From Candidatus Poribacteria bacterium (GTDB taxonomy: Bacteria; Poribacteria; WGA-4E; WGA-3G), in the NCBI GenBank assembly GCA_022827885.1, contig JAJEIP010000110.1, positions 1-52,816 of the forward strand: a stretch of 52,816 nt of DNA, given 5' to 3'. The translations under genes and the position numbers were made by a program. Of this stretch, positions 26,646 to 34,188 are shown piece by piece. The notes under the pieces are model-generated. The model was given only the letters and a program-made list of their open reading frames with translations, searched no databases and was not told the DNA's origin. Position 1 is the first letter of the stretch. Each line of letters opens with the position of its first letter.

Positions 26646-27824
26646 TTACTTCTGTAATTTCGCCTTTAATTCAGCGAGGTCCTTGTCAAGCGATGCTTCT
26701 TCAGCATAACTCGAAAATTCACGCTCTAATTTCATATCTTGATATGCGACATCTACCTCAGCTGCTACTTTCGCCAAAGTGGCCGCCTCGGTCGCATCCT
26801 GTTCCGTTTTGGCAAGTGCGTCGGATGCTTTGCTGTCCTGTATCTCTTTTAGCATCTCGCGTAGATGCGCTTCAGCATCGATGTTTCTGTGTTGTGCGAT
26901 GACAACGGCTTTTTTCCCTTCTGCCTCCATCGTCTTCTGCTGCAGATGTTCAAGGAGATCGTTGAGATTCCCGACCATCTGTTTCTGATCTTCCAACTGG
27001 TTTTTATATTGATCTGCTAACCGTCGATATTCGTTCCGTTTTTCCAGGTCTTCACGCGCCAGATCTTCACGTCCGGCTTCAAGAGAGATAATCGCGCGTT
27101 CTTGCCACCGTTCCGCTTGGGAAACAGCGTTTTCATAAGCATCCTGAAACTGTTTTTCAACACCGATAGAAGCATTAACCTTCTCGCGTGCTTCCACAAG
27201 CCGGTCTTTCATCTCGGCGATAACACCTTCTAAAACCCGCTCTGGGTCTTCAGTTTCAACCCCAGTCTGTTCCGATTCCGATTCCGGTTCAAACTTCACA
27301 ACAACTGTCTCTGCGAATTTATCTCCCATCCGCTGCCGTTTTTTTCCAAGTGTCCAGAGGGAATCCAAGGGTTGGAAAACGCTTGTGAGTCGGCGAATGA
27401 AAGAATCTTTGAAAGTACACGGTTTACCATCTTTCAATCTCAGCACCTGTAAGGACATCAGTTTCTTGCCAAGTCCCTGTCCGTTTTTGAAACCGTCCAT
27501 GAGAGACATACCGACTGCCCACAAAGCGATACCGCTCAAGGCTAAAGTATCCGGATTATTATTTGCCAACGGTCCGAAAAGAAAAACTAAAAGCACTTGC
27601 GTGACAACCAACACGCGTTTTGGCAGTTTCGTTTTCGGTCCTAATATCCACAATAATGCACTGAGCAAGCCAATCAGAAGGGGACCAGAACCCACTGCTT
27701 GCAAGAGAAGAAACGGAATCAATAGAATACCCGTTAAGAGCATTCCATCTATCAAGAACGCGAACAACCGCGCAAATCGGGACCCTAATCTGAATTTTTT
27801 ACCCGTAATTTCAACAATCTTCAT
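26646..27824 (-). CDS. RDD membrane domain fused to PspA/IM30-like coiled coil (copy 2)
   Basis: A 392-residue paralogue of the next gene. The ATG at 27824 ('MKIVEITGKKFRLGSRFARL') is preferred over a GTG at 27842; GAGG lies 9 nt upstream. The RDD part has extra hydrophobic segments ('LIPFLLLQAVGSGPLLIGLL', 'VLVVTQVLLVFLFGPL'). The PspA-like part is nearly the same as in copy 1 ('DLAREDLEKRNEYRRLADQY', 'LDKDLAELKAKLQK'), while the membrane part has diverged strongly. This points to gene duplication with relaxed or divergent selection on the membrane half. Likely role: membrane-stress scaffold. Confidence 0.85.
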   Translation of the reverse strand: MKIVEITGKKFRLGSRFARLFAFLIDGMLLTGILLIPFLLLQAVGSGPLLIGLLSALLWILGPKTKLPKRVLVVTQVLLVFLFGPLANNNPDTLALSGIALWAVGMSLMDGFKNGQGLGKKLMSLQVLRLKDGKPCTFKDSFIRRLTSVFQPLDSLWTLGKKRQRMGDKFAETVVVKFEPESESEQTGVETEDPERVLEGVIAEMKDRLVEAREKVNASIGVEKQFQDAYENAVSQAERWQERAIISLEAGREDLAREDLEKRNEYRRLADQYKNQLEDQKQMVGNLNDLLEHLQQKTMEAEGKKAVVIAQHRNIDAEAHLREMLKEIQDSKASDALAKTEQDATEAATLAKVAAEVDVAYQDMKLEREFSSYAEEASLDKDLAELKAKLQK

Positions 27825-28039
27825 CCTGAAACGCCTCTGCACTTTCTATGAGAACGCGTGTTACAGTGAAAGGGACAAACTCACAGTGCTCCGCGCCGAA
27901 GCGGGGATCTCGGTTGAACACCGGTTTTGTAAATCCAACAGCGTTCTGTATATATTGTATAGAGTCTATGAGGGTGAAAAAAGATAGTAAAACAAACACC
28001 AGAAACGAAGGGCGAGGTATAGAGCCTCGCCTTACAATA
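27825..28039. other. Intergenic region with a palindrome
   Basis: Lies between two minus-strand genes. It contains ggcgagg-tatagag-cctcgcc (28011-28031), part of the palindrome set, and an AT-rich stretch (27950-27990) that may hold the promoter of the RDD-PspA pair. No gene is visible. Confidence 0.5.
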
Positions 28040-29098
28040 TTACAAAGTCGGCACTGTCACTGCGACTTCACGTCCACCCGCATTTGAGGAGTCGATAACC
28101 CCTTGGATAATAACATTTGTGAGCATCACACCGTAGGGATCGATCGGTGAAGGTTTCCCTTCACGGACAGCGTCAATAAATGCCGTATCTTCCTCATGGA
28201 ATACGCTCACTGATTCAAATTCCGTGAATTCTTGGTCAAAAATTTCACCGTCTTTGTCGCCATAAACGCGCACCCCCTCTTCCGGTCCGCGGACCTCGCC
28301 AATACCAAGGCGTAACCCCGCTTTTTTACCGAGGAAAATCGTCCCACCGAGCGAATCCATGTTCATACACCAGCACGTTTTGAAAACCATACGCGCACCG
28401 TTCTCGAAAACTACCCAACCGACACCGAAATCTTCAACTTCGGTCTCTTTAAGCGCAGGGTTCCACGTGTTGTGGTGGCTCAGGTAGTTAGAGGTAATAC
28501 CGGAGACTGCTACAGGTGTCGGATGCCCCATCAGATAGAGAGCGGTATCCAAGGCGTAGACACCGATGTCAGCAGACGCACCTAAACCCGCTGTCGCTTT
28601 GCGGATGAAACTGCCACCCGGATTCCCGCGCCGTCTATCTGCAACCGTTTCAACGTAGTAAATATCGCCAAGGGTCCCAGCGTCAACAATCTCTTTTGCT
28701 TTAATGACCTCTGGTGAATATCGGAGTTTCAAACCGACCATGAGGATTTTATCGTTCTCTTTTGCAGCACGCCACATTGAAGCGGCAGCGTCCAACGTGG
28801 CTTCCATCGGTTTCTCGCAGAAAACGTGTTTGCCGGCGTTCAGCGCGGCGACAGTCGGTGCTGCATGCACACCTGTCGGCGTACAGACGTACACCGCCTC
28901 AATCTCGTCCATTTTAAGCATTTCATTGTAATCGGTGAACGTGCGCTTGATGCCCCACTGTTCTGTCGCACGCTCCAGGTTTGCAGGGACAAGGTCGGCA
29001 GCAGCGATAATTTCAGCACCTTCAATCTCAGCAAGTGTTCTGCAGTGCGCTCCTGAGATACCGCCCGCCCCAATCAAGCCCAATTTAATTGTTCGCAT
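28040..29098 (-). CDS. Gfo/Idh/MocA family oxidoreductase
   Basis: A 352-residue NAD(P)-dependent sugar or polyol dehydrogenase. AAGGAG lies 6 nt before the ATG at 29098. The Rossmann motif is 'GLIGAGGISGAHCRTLAEIE', followed by 'VYVCTPTGVHAAPTVAAL' and the catalytic/binding motif 'GKHVFCEKPME'. The C-terminal half ('LRYSPEVIKAKEIVDAGTLG', 'GASADIGVYALDTALYLMGH') is the usual substrate-binding sheet. It is divergent from the zinc alcohol dehydrogenase/ThuA pair with facing promoters in between. The sugar substrate is not identifiable. Confidence 0.92.
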   Translation of the reverse strand: MRTIKLGLIGAGGISGAHCRTLAEIEGAEIIAAADLVPANLERATEQWGIKRTFTDYNEMLKMDEIEAVYVCTPTGVHAAPTVAALNAGKHVFCEKPMEATLDAAASMWRAAKENDKILMVGLKLRYSPEVIKAKEIVDAGTLGDIYYVETVADRRRGNPGGSFIRKATAGLGASADIGVYALDTALYLMGHPTPVAVSGITSNYLSHHNTWNPALKETEVEDFGVGWVVFENGARMVFKTCWCMNMDSLGGTIFLGKKAGLRLGIGEVRGPEEGVRVYGDKDGEIFDQEFTEFESVSVFHEEDTAFIDAVREGKPSPIDPYGVMLTNVIIQGVIDSSNAGGREVAVTVPTL

Positions 29099-29130
29099 TT
29101 CCATCTCCTTATTCGTATAATGTCTCCTTG

Positions 29131-29160
29131 ATTTTAACGCATCTCTGACGCAGAAGTCAA
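29131..29160 (-). promoter_or_regulatory. Promoter of the Gfo/Idh/MocA gene
   Basis: Minus strand TTGACT (29160-29155), 18-nt spacer, TAAAAT (29136-29131), about 32 nt before the ATG at 29098. Confidence 0.65.
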
Positions 29161-29265
29161 GCGAAATTCTACACATTTTAGGGCTATTCAGCGCTTCTGT
29201 AAGAGCAAACACCGATTCCCGACTCCTGACTCCTGATGACTGAATGCCGGCTGCCCAAACTCGTA

Positions 29266-29294
29266 TTGACACAATTCCGATCCTATGCTATATT
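29266..29294 (+). promoter_or_regulatory. Promoter of the ADH-ThuA operon
   Basis: TTGACA (29266-29271), 17-nt spacer, TATATT (29289-29294). It lies 34 nt before the GTG start at 29328, which rules out upstream in-frame ATG codons as the start. Confidence 0.8.
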
Positions 29295-29327
29295 TCAAAC
29301 ACACTCTTAGCATTTGAGGAGAATATT

Positions 29328-30359
29328 GTGAAAGCCGCACAATTTTACGGAGGAAAAGACATAAGGGTCGAAACCGTCCCTGATCCAACACCCGAAGAGG
29401 GACAGGTGCTGGTCCAAGTGGAAGCAGCAGGGATCTGTGGAAGTGATCTGCACGGCTACCATCATCAACCCGAGAAACCCCTATCACCACGTATTGGTGG
29501 ACATGAATTGACCGGAGAAGTTATTGACATAGGCAAAGGCGTTACAGGGCATGAGAAAGGCGCGCGCGTAGCGGTTGAACCGATCACGCCGTGTAACAAC
29601 TGTCCCGAATGCTTCAACGGCTACTACAATATCTGCGGCAACCTGCGGCACGGGGGCGGCGGCTTTGCGGAGTTCATGGTTGCCCGCACGCCAAACGTGT
29701 ACACATTGCCGGAGAGTGTCTCGGCGGAAGGCGGGGCATTGGCAGAGGTTTACGCAGTCGCCGTCCATGCCGTCAACAGAGCAATGGTATCCCCGGGAGA
29801 CCGCGTCGCTATTATCGGAAGTGGTCCCGTTGGATTGACGATCGCTCAAGTGGCAGATGCCGCAGGTGCGACCTCTATCGCTATGCTCGGCAAACCAGAC
29901 GGTCCCATACAGATCGCCCACGAGGCAGTCGGTGCCGTGCCTATCAACGTAGATAAGACGGACGCTGTCGAGGCTATCAAGGACTGGAGTGACGGCAGAG
30001 GAGCGGATGTCGTTTTTGAGGCGGTTGGTGGGAGCGCGAATACGCTGGAACAAGCAACAGAGATCGCCGCGAAACGCGGACGCGTCTGTATGGTAGGTGG
30101 GCATCGGACCCCGCTCTCCTTTTCGGAACGGTTCGCACGGAGTCGAGAGCTCACGGTCATCTGGTCGTTCTGCTACGGCAGACGCGGTGGGAAAACGGAG
30201 TTCCAAATCGCCATCGACTTACTCGCTGCTGGTAAACTCGACCCGAATCCACTGATTACACATCGGTTCGACTTAGACGACGTTGCACAAGCCTTCGCAG
30301 TCGCCGCTGGACGTGATGAACACGGATCGGTCAAAGTTCTCGTGTTGCCGAATAATTAA
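29328..30359 (+). CDS. Zinc-dependent alcohol dehydrogenase (sorbitol/threonine dehydrogenase-like)
   Basis: A 343-residue medium-chain dehydrogenase. The start is a GTG at 29328 preceded by GAGGAG with 6-nt spacing. Catalytic zinc ligands are C37, H59 and E60 ('CGSDLHGY', 'GGHELTGEV'); structural zinc cysteines are C89, C92, C95 and C103 ('CNNCPECFNGYYNIC'). The nucleotide fold begins 'VAIIGSGPVGLTIAQ'. It oxidises a secondary hydroxyl of a sugar or polyol with NAD(P). The ThuA gene follows after 10 nt, and a Gfo/Idh/MocA gene is divergent, a common set in inositol or trehalose-derivative catabolism. Confidence 0.92.
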   Translation: MKAAQFYGGKDIRVETVPDPTPEEGQVLVQVEAAGICGSDLHGYHHQPEKPLSPRIGGHELTGEVIDIGKGVTGHEKGARVAVEPITPCNNCPECFNGYYNICGNLRHGGGGFAEFMVARTPNVYTLPESVSAEGGALAEVYAVAVHAVNRAMVSPGDRVAIIGSGPVGLTIAQVADAAGATSIAMLGKPDGPIQIAHEAVGAVPINVDKTDAVEAIKDWSDGRGADVVFEAVGGSANTLEQATEIAAKRGRVCMVGGHRTPLSFSERFARSRELTVIWSFCYGRRGGKTEFQIAIDLLAAGKLDPNPLITHRFDLDDVAQAFAVAAGRDEHGSVKVLVLPNN

Positions 30360-30369
30360 CGGAGGTAAG

Positions 30370-31005
30370 ATGGAGACTCTTAAACTGCTTATATTTGTCG
30401 GAACAGAAGGGATTTACCACGATCACGCCGGGAACGGACAGTTCTTGACAGCGATGCTCAACGATACCGATAATATTGAAGCCGAGTTCTCGCAAGACTA
30501 CAACCAACTTGCGAATGGACTTGACAAATACGATACCGTACTCTTCTACACCGATGTCGGAGAACTCACGGAGGCGCAAGAAACCGGTCTACTCACCTAT
30601 ATCCAAAGGGGTGGCGGATTTTTTGGACTCCACACCGCAGCCGCTTCGTTTAGAGAAGCCGAAGGCTACCACGGGATGCTCAACGGATTTTTTGACGGGC
30701 ACAGTCCCTACATGGATTTCACCGTCACTGTAAGCGACGCTGGACATCCGATTACCGAGGGATTAACCGATTTTGAGGCGACGGACGAACTCTATTATCT
30801 AAAGCACAATCCCGATGCTTCACACCATCTCATGCACGCCTATGACGAGACAAAAGATGAGACGCATGTCATGGCGTTTCACCATACCTATGGCGAAGGC
30901 AGAGTGTTCTACTTTGCCCTTGGGCACGATATGGCAGTGCTTGAGAACCCGAGTTTTCAGAGGGTTATCTGCCGTGGCGCGTTATGGGCTGGAAACCGCC
31001 TTTGA
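30370..31005 (+). CDS. ThuA domain protein
   Basis: A 211-residue protein of the ThuA (trehalose utilisation) family with a class-I glutamine-amidotransferase-like fold. GGAGGT at 30361-30366 sets the ATG at 30370. Signature pieces: 'VGTEGIYHDHAGNGQFL', 'YDTVLFYTDVGELT', 'QRGGGFFGLHTAAASF', 'GMLNGFFDGHSPYMDFTV', 'MAFHHTYGEGRVFYFALGHD'. ThuA-like proteins act with Gfo/Idh/MocA dehydrogenases in disaccharide and keto-sugar metabolism; the precise reaction is unsettled. It is the second gene of the operon starting at 29328. Confidence 0.9.
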   Translation: METLKLLIFVGTEGIYHDHAGNGQFLTAMLNDTDNIEAEFSQDYNQLANGLDKYDTVLFYTDVGELTEAQETGLLTYIQRGGGFFGLHTAAASFREAEGYHGMLNGFFDGHSPYMDFTVTVSDAGHPITEGLTDFEATDELYYLKHNPDASHHLMHAYDETKDETHVMAFHHTYGEGRVFYFALGHDMAVLENPSFQRVICRGALWAGNRL

Positions 31006-31029
31006 AGGCAAATAATGTTGCCCCAGGTC

Positions 31030-31145
31030 CGGTAGGTGCGGAATGTAATACATTGTCCCGAAAGTCCACACGCGACTCGCGCTATGGATTTCGTCTATTC
31101 CCAGACGAAATCCCGCAACCGCACCTGCCTTATCGCAAGGTATAA
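31030..31145 (+). repeat. Repeat block with 72-bp triple-hairpin element and CGCAAGG tail
   Basis: The core 31042-31113 is 68/72 identical to 33063-33134. It holds three inverted repeats: aatgta-a-tacatt, a central imperfect one around cgcgactcgcg, and ggatttcgtct-attccc-agacgaaatcc (perfect 11-bp stem). It is flanked by ggtaggtgcgg (31030-31040) and ccgcacctgcc, an inverted repeat with one mismatch. A cgcaaggtataattaaaa tail follows and abuts the stop codon of the convergent sulfatase. Confidence 0.8.
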
Positions 31146-32477
31146 TTAAAAGATCATATCGCGTGCTGGATAATGCGTATCCCCTGGGGATATATCCCTC
31201 GGATCGTTGGATACAGCTGTCTCCGGTGGCACCATAATCTGATTTTCGCTCACCGGATCATCGGTTTCCGTCCGCCACTGCTCCAAACGGTCTCGCATTT
31301 CCGTTAAAACGTCTGCGTAATCGGGATTCCCCGCGAGATTATGTGCTTCTGACGAATCAAACACAACATCGTATAACCGTTCCGATTCAACCGGATCATC
31401 ACCCCAACCGTGCTCCATCATAAAGGTTTTGCTAATGCTGTCATCACAGTTCGGCAACGCCCATTTTTCCGCAGTGTCATAACGGCGGATATATTTCCAT
31501 CTTTTGGTCCGGATGGCGCGTTGCGGTTCATAACAACAGTGATAGTTAACTTCAGCGAAAATCGCATCACGCACATCTTCTGCTTCACCACGAACCAACG
31601 GGAGCACAGAATTCCCCTGTAACCACGCCGGTGCTTCAATCCCCGCCAATTCGCAAATCGTCGGGAAAAGGTCAATCTGGCTCACCAACCCGTCCACAAC
31701 TTGTCCACCACTGAAACCCCCCGGACCGCGGACAATCAGCATTATCCCGATGCCGTGGTCGCTGAGATGGCACTTCATACGCGGGAAGGCAAGTCCGTGA
31801 TCCGTCGTGCATATCACGAGCGTGTTCTCGGCAAGTCCGTTTTCCTCCAGCGCGTCGAAAACCACACCCATTTTCCTATCCAGTGTCCGAGCCGCGTCTA
31901 TGTATTCCGCCATATCCTGTCGAGTGACAGGAGTATCGGGGAACGGTGCAGGCGGTTTCACATAGCGTGGATCGGTTTTCGGTTCTCCATCCGGCGGCGG
32001 ATCGAATCCTTTCGCACGGCGATGCGTTTCGCCGAACCCGACATCTAAGAAAAATGGCGCGTCATGCTTCTCCGAGATGAAATCGCGTGCGCGTTCCTCT
32101 GCACCTGCTCGCACAGTACCTTCGGATAAAAGTCGTTGGTATCCTGTCTCCTTCAGATCTCGGACGACATGCTGGAATCCTGCCAAGGCAGTGGTATATC
32201 CGGCCGCATTCAGAGTATAGGTGATGAGATGCTCTGGCACTGGAAGGCTCCACCCCCGATTTGCCAAACCGCCCATACCGCAACTATGTGCCCATTGTCC
32301 GGTGAGGAGTGCAGCACGGGAGGGTGAACACGTTGGATTGGCACAGAATGCGTTTCGGAAGACAGCACCGTCCTCTGCAAGTTTCTGGATATTCGGAGTC
32401 GGGATTGCATGCCCATAAGGTTGCACATACCGACCTGTATCGTGTGAATGAATATAGACTATATTTGGTTTGTTCAT
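31146..32477 (-). CDS. S1-family sulfatase (short form)
   Basis: A 443-residue sulfatase of the heparan-N-sulfatase-like group. 'PNIVYIHSHDTGRYVQPYG' carries H12/D13 at the metal site, C50-S-P-S-R is the formylglycine motif, and 'ICTTDHGLAFPRMKC' the distal ligands. 'EVNYHCCYEPQRAIRTKRWK' and 'ERLYDVVFDSSEAHNLAGN' are conserved C-terminal blocks. No signal peptide is present. The Shine-Dalgarno is weak (AAGGGT, 6 nt before the ATG). A small antitoxin-like gene lies upstream on the same strand. Confidence 0.92.
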   Translation of the reverse strand: MNKPNIVYIHSHDTGRYVQPYGHAIPTPNIQKLAEDGAVFRNAFCANPTCSPSRAALLTGQWAHSCGMGGLANRGWSLPVPEHLITYTLNAAGYTTALAGFQHVVRDLKETGYQRLLSEGTVRAGAEERARDFISEKHDAPFFLDVGFGETHRRAKGFDPPPDGEPKTDPRYVKPPAPFPDTPVTRQDMAEYIDAARTLDRKMGVVFDALEENGLAENTLVICTTDHGLAFPRMKCHLSDHGIGIMLIVRGPGGFSGGQVVDGLVSQIDLFPTICELAGIEAPAWLQGNSVLPLVRGEAEDVRDAIFAEVNYHCCYEPQRAIRTKRWKYIRRYDTAEKWALPNCDDSISKTFMMEHGWGDDPVESERLYDVVFDSSEAHNLAGNPDYADVLTEMRDRLEQWRTETDDPVSENQIMVPPETAVSNDPRDISPGDTHYPARDMIF

Positions 32478-32500
32478 GCAGTAACCCTTAATATAAAGTA

Positions 32501-32521
32501 GGCGCGCTTCGTAAGCGCGCC
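32501..32521. repeat. Intergenic palindrome
   Basis: ggcgcgctt-cgt-aagcgcgcc, perfect 9-bp stem and 3-nt loop between the sulfatase start and the small gene end. Confidence 0.7.
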
Positions 32522-32575
32522 AATTTTGAAAAAGACTTCTTTATTTACCGAGAACTCTTGTGCATAAGCCGGGAG

Positions 32576-32788
32576 TTACTCCGGCTGGAGGTGTGCCCGG
32601 GCAGCATCTTCCTCCGAAAGGTGCCAGTCTTGCGTAAGCGCGAATTCACTTAGCAAGGCAATTTCAGGAACTCGGAGTTCCTCGCTGAAAATTGTCGCAA
32701 ATGCTCGTTTGATTTTTGGTAATCGATGGGGGCGAGTTAATTCCGTAGTGCGCTGTGCATCGATTGTCGTTTCAACAATTTTTGACAT
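32576..32788 (-). CDS. Small antitoxin-like protein without visible partner
   Basis: Seventy residues starting 'MSKIVETTIDAQRTTELTRP'. AGGAGGT 4-5 nt before the ATG at 32788 and a consensus promoter further up show that it is a real gene. The end 'LLSEFALTQDWHLSEEDAARAHL' resembles the C-termini of small antitoxin-like proteins often encoded with PIN or RelE toxins. No toxin gene is next to it; the sulfatase follows instead. It could be an orphan antitoxin or a regulator. The family call is tentative. Confidence 0.6.
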   Translation of the reverse strand: MSKIVETTIDAQRTTELTRPHRLPKIKRAFATIFSEELRVPEIALLSEFALTQDWHLSEEDAARAHLQPE

Positions 32789-32874
32789 GGTACACCTCCT
32801 ATGAACGTCCGCCCCACCAAAACTGAGAGCGGATAGGAAAGCCAATGCATATTTGGTTAATGTTGTATAACCCC

Positions 32875-32903
32875 AGTATACTTTAAATTCGCAAAAATGT
32901 CAA
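32875..32903 (-). promoter_or_regulatory. Promoter of the small gene and perhaps the sulfatase
   Basis: Minus strand TTGACA (32903-32898), 17-nt spacer, TATACT (32880-32875). Confidence 0.8.
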
Positions 32904-32937
32904 GGATTTTTTTTTGCAAAATATTTTGTACATTCTG

Positions 32938-32966
32938 TTGACAGTAAATTGCGACTATCGTATCAT
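32938..32966 (+). promoter_or_regulatory. Promoter facing the CmcJ-like gene
   Basis: TTGACA (32938-32943), 17-nt spacer, TATCAT (32961-32966), about 284 nt before the start codon. This implies a long, repeat-filled leader. Confidence 0.65.
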
Positions 32967-33062
32967 GTCAGAAAATGCGTTTGGCGTATCTCTTGAAGGT
33001 TAGTATCAAAAACGTAGCACGCAACAATACGCAGAAATACCCCGCTGAATGCCACACGCGCA

Positions 33063-33134
33063 AATGTAATACATTGTCCCGCAAGTCCACACGCGACTTG
33101 CGCTACGGATTTCGTCTATTCCCAGACTAAATCC
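33063..33134 (+). repeat. Second copy of the 72-bp triple-hairpin repeat
   Basis: Matches 31042-31113 at 68 of 72 positions. In this copy the central stem is perfect (cgcaagtc-cacacgc-gacttgcg), while the last stem has one mismatch; in the other copy it is the reverse. It sits inside a larger repeat related to 37924-38032. Confidence 0.85.
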
Positions 33135-33249
33135 AGCGTTGATTCGCAAAAACACGCGGGTGGATACTCTGAAAAAACCGTTAAATCTCCAATCGCATCG
33201 TTCTTCCGCAAGGTCCAATTAAAAACTTCCAACACAAAGGGGAACACCA

Positions 33250-34188
33250 ATGGCACAACAAGGAACACTACCCTTCGTGGAATCGACTGGTAGTTTTGCG
33301 AACGCAAGATACCGAGGCACCCGCATGCCGCCACCAGAATGGGTTGAAAATCCCGATGAACGGAAAAGTATGTATGTGCGGGAATCGATCAAGGTCTACA
33401 ATGCCCGTCTATTGCAGCCACCTCCGAACCTTGAAGCGAACGGATTCCAGTTAGTGGATGCCGATACGCAGGTGAGAAATCTGCACGATCAGGATACCGT
33501 AACGACGCACTTCTATCAGGAGTGTGCTGACCTCATCACGGCAATTACAGGATGCAGCGACACACACGTGATGCAACACCAATATCGGAATGGGTTCGGC
33601 GGACTGCCGGAGGGGCATCCACGTGGCAATAAACCCACAGCGAATGGAAGTGAAGGCACCTATGGCGGCATCCATTCCGATGTGAGTCCGTATTCCGAAG
33701 ACGGGTTTGAAAAAATCGCCAACGGAAAGCACTTTCAGATGTACAATGTGTGGCGGAGCACCGATCTGGAGAGAGACATTTACGTCATGCCACTCGCTAT
33801 TTGCGACATGGCAACCGTTGCGAGAGAGGATATAATTGCCGCCGATGCTTGGTCTCAGACGGAAACCCCGAGGCGACTCGTCAGTTTACGGCTCGTGCAT
33901 AGCCCGAACCAGCGTTGGTATTATTTCCCACGCATGACACCCCAGGAAACGCTAATTTTCAAGCAGTACGACACACGTCAAGAGAAATCCAACATGCGCA
34001 CAGCCTTCCACGGTGCGATAGACGATCCGACGACCCCGGAAGACGCGCCACTTCGCAAAACCATTGAAGTGCGCTTGCTCGCTCTGTTCGATGAGGATGC
34101 TGAGCGGGAAGCGAGAAAGGCGAGATTTCAAGCCGAGGTCCCCGAGACCCACACTGACGGCAAAATTTCTGATTGGGTGGAGAAATAA
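33250..34188 (+). CDS. CmcJ/NvfI-like Fe(II)/2-oxoglutarate oxygenase
   Basis: A 312-residue oxygenase of the CmcJ/AsaB/GA4-desaturase-like group. AAGGGG lies 6 nt before the ATG. H142 and D144 in 'GIHSDVSP' are iron ligands and H254 in 'TAFHGAIDDP' is the likely distal His. 'YNVWRSTDLERDIYVMPLAI' and 'RWYYFPRMTPQETLIFKQYD' are hallmark blocks. Members act in cephamycin, meroterpenoid and other secondary pathways as hydroxylases or isomerases. Here no biosynthetic cluster surrounds it; the neighbours are sugar enzymes, so the substrate is unknown. Confidence 0.87.
   Translation: MAQQGTLPFVESTGSFANARYRGTRMPPPEWVENPDERKSMYVRESIKVYNARLLQPPPNLEANGFQLVDADTQVRNLHDQDTVTTHFYQECADLITAITGCSDTHVMQHQYRNGFGGLPEGHPRGNKPTANGSEGTYGGIHSDVSPYSEDGFEKIANGKHFQMYNVWRSTDLERDIYVMPLAICDMATVAREDIIAADAWSQTETPRRLVSLRLVHSPNQRWYYFPRMTPQETLIFKQYDTRQEKSNMRTAFHGAIDDPTTPEDAPLRKTIEVRLLALFDEDAEREARKARFQAEVPETHTDGKISDWVEK

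Larger units (their letters stand above)
32789..33249. other. Divergent intergenic region with two promoters and nested repeats
   Basis: 461 bases without a gene. It holds facing promoters (32875-32903 minus; 32938-32966 plus), then a repeat block from about 33019. This starts like the 37924 element ('gcaacaatacgcagaaatacc'), contains the second 72-bp triple-hairpin copy (33063-33134), resumes 'gcaaaaacacgc' and ends with CGCAAGG (33207-33213) plus aattaaaa. The start codon of the CmcJ-like gene follows 36 nt later with its own AAGGGG. Confidence 0.7.

Noticed and set aside
29244-29327. Upstream ATG start for the zinc alcohol dehydrogenase
   Set aside because: The TTGACA/TATATT promoter lies inside this extension, and GAGGAG precedes the GTG at 29328.
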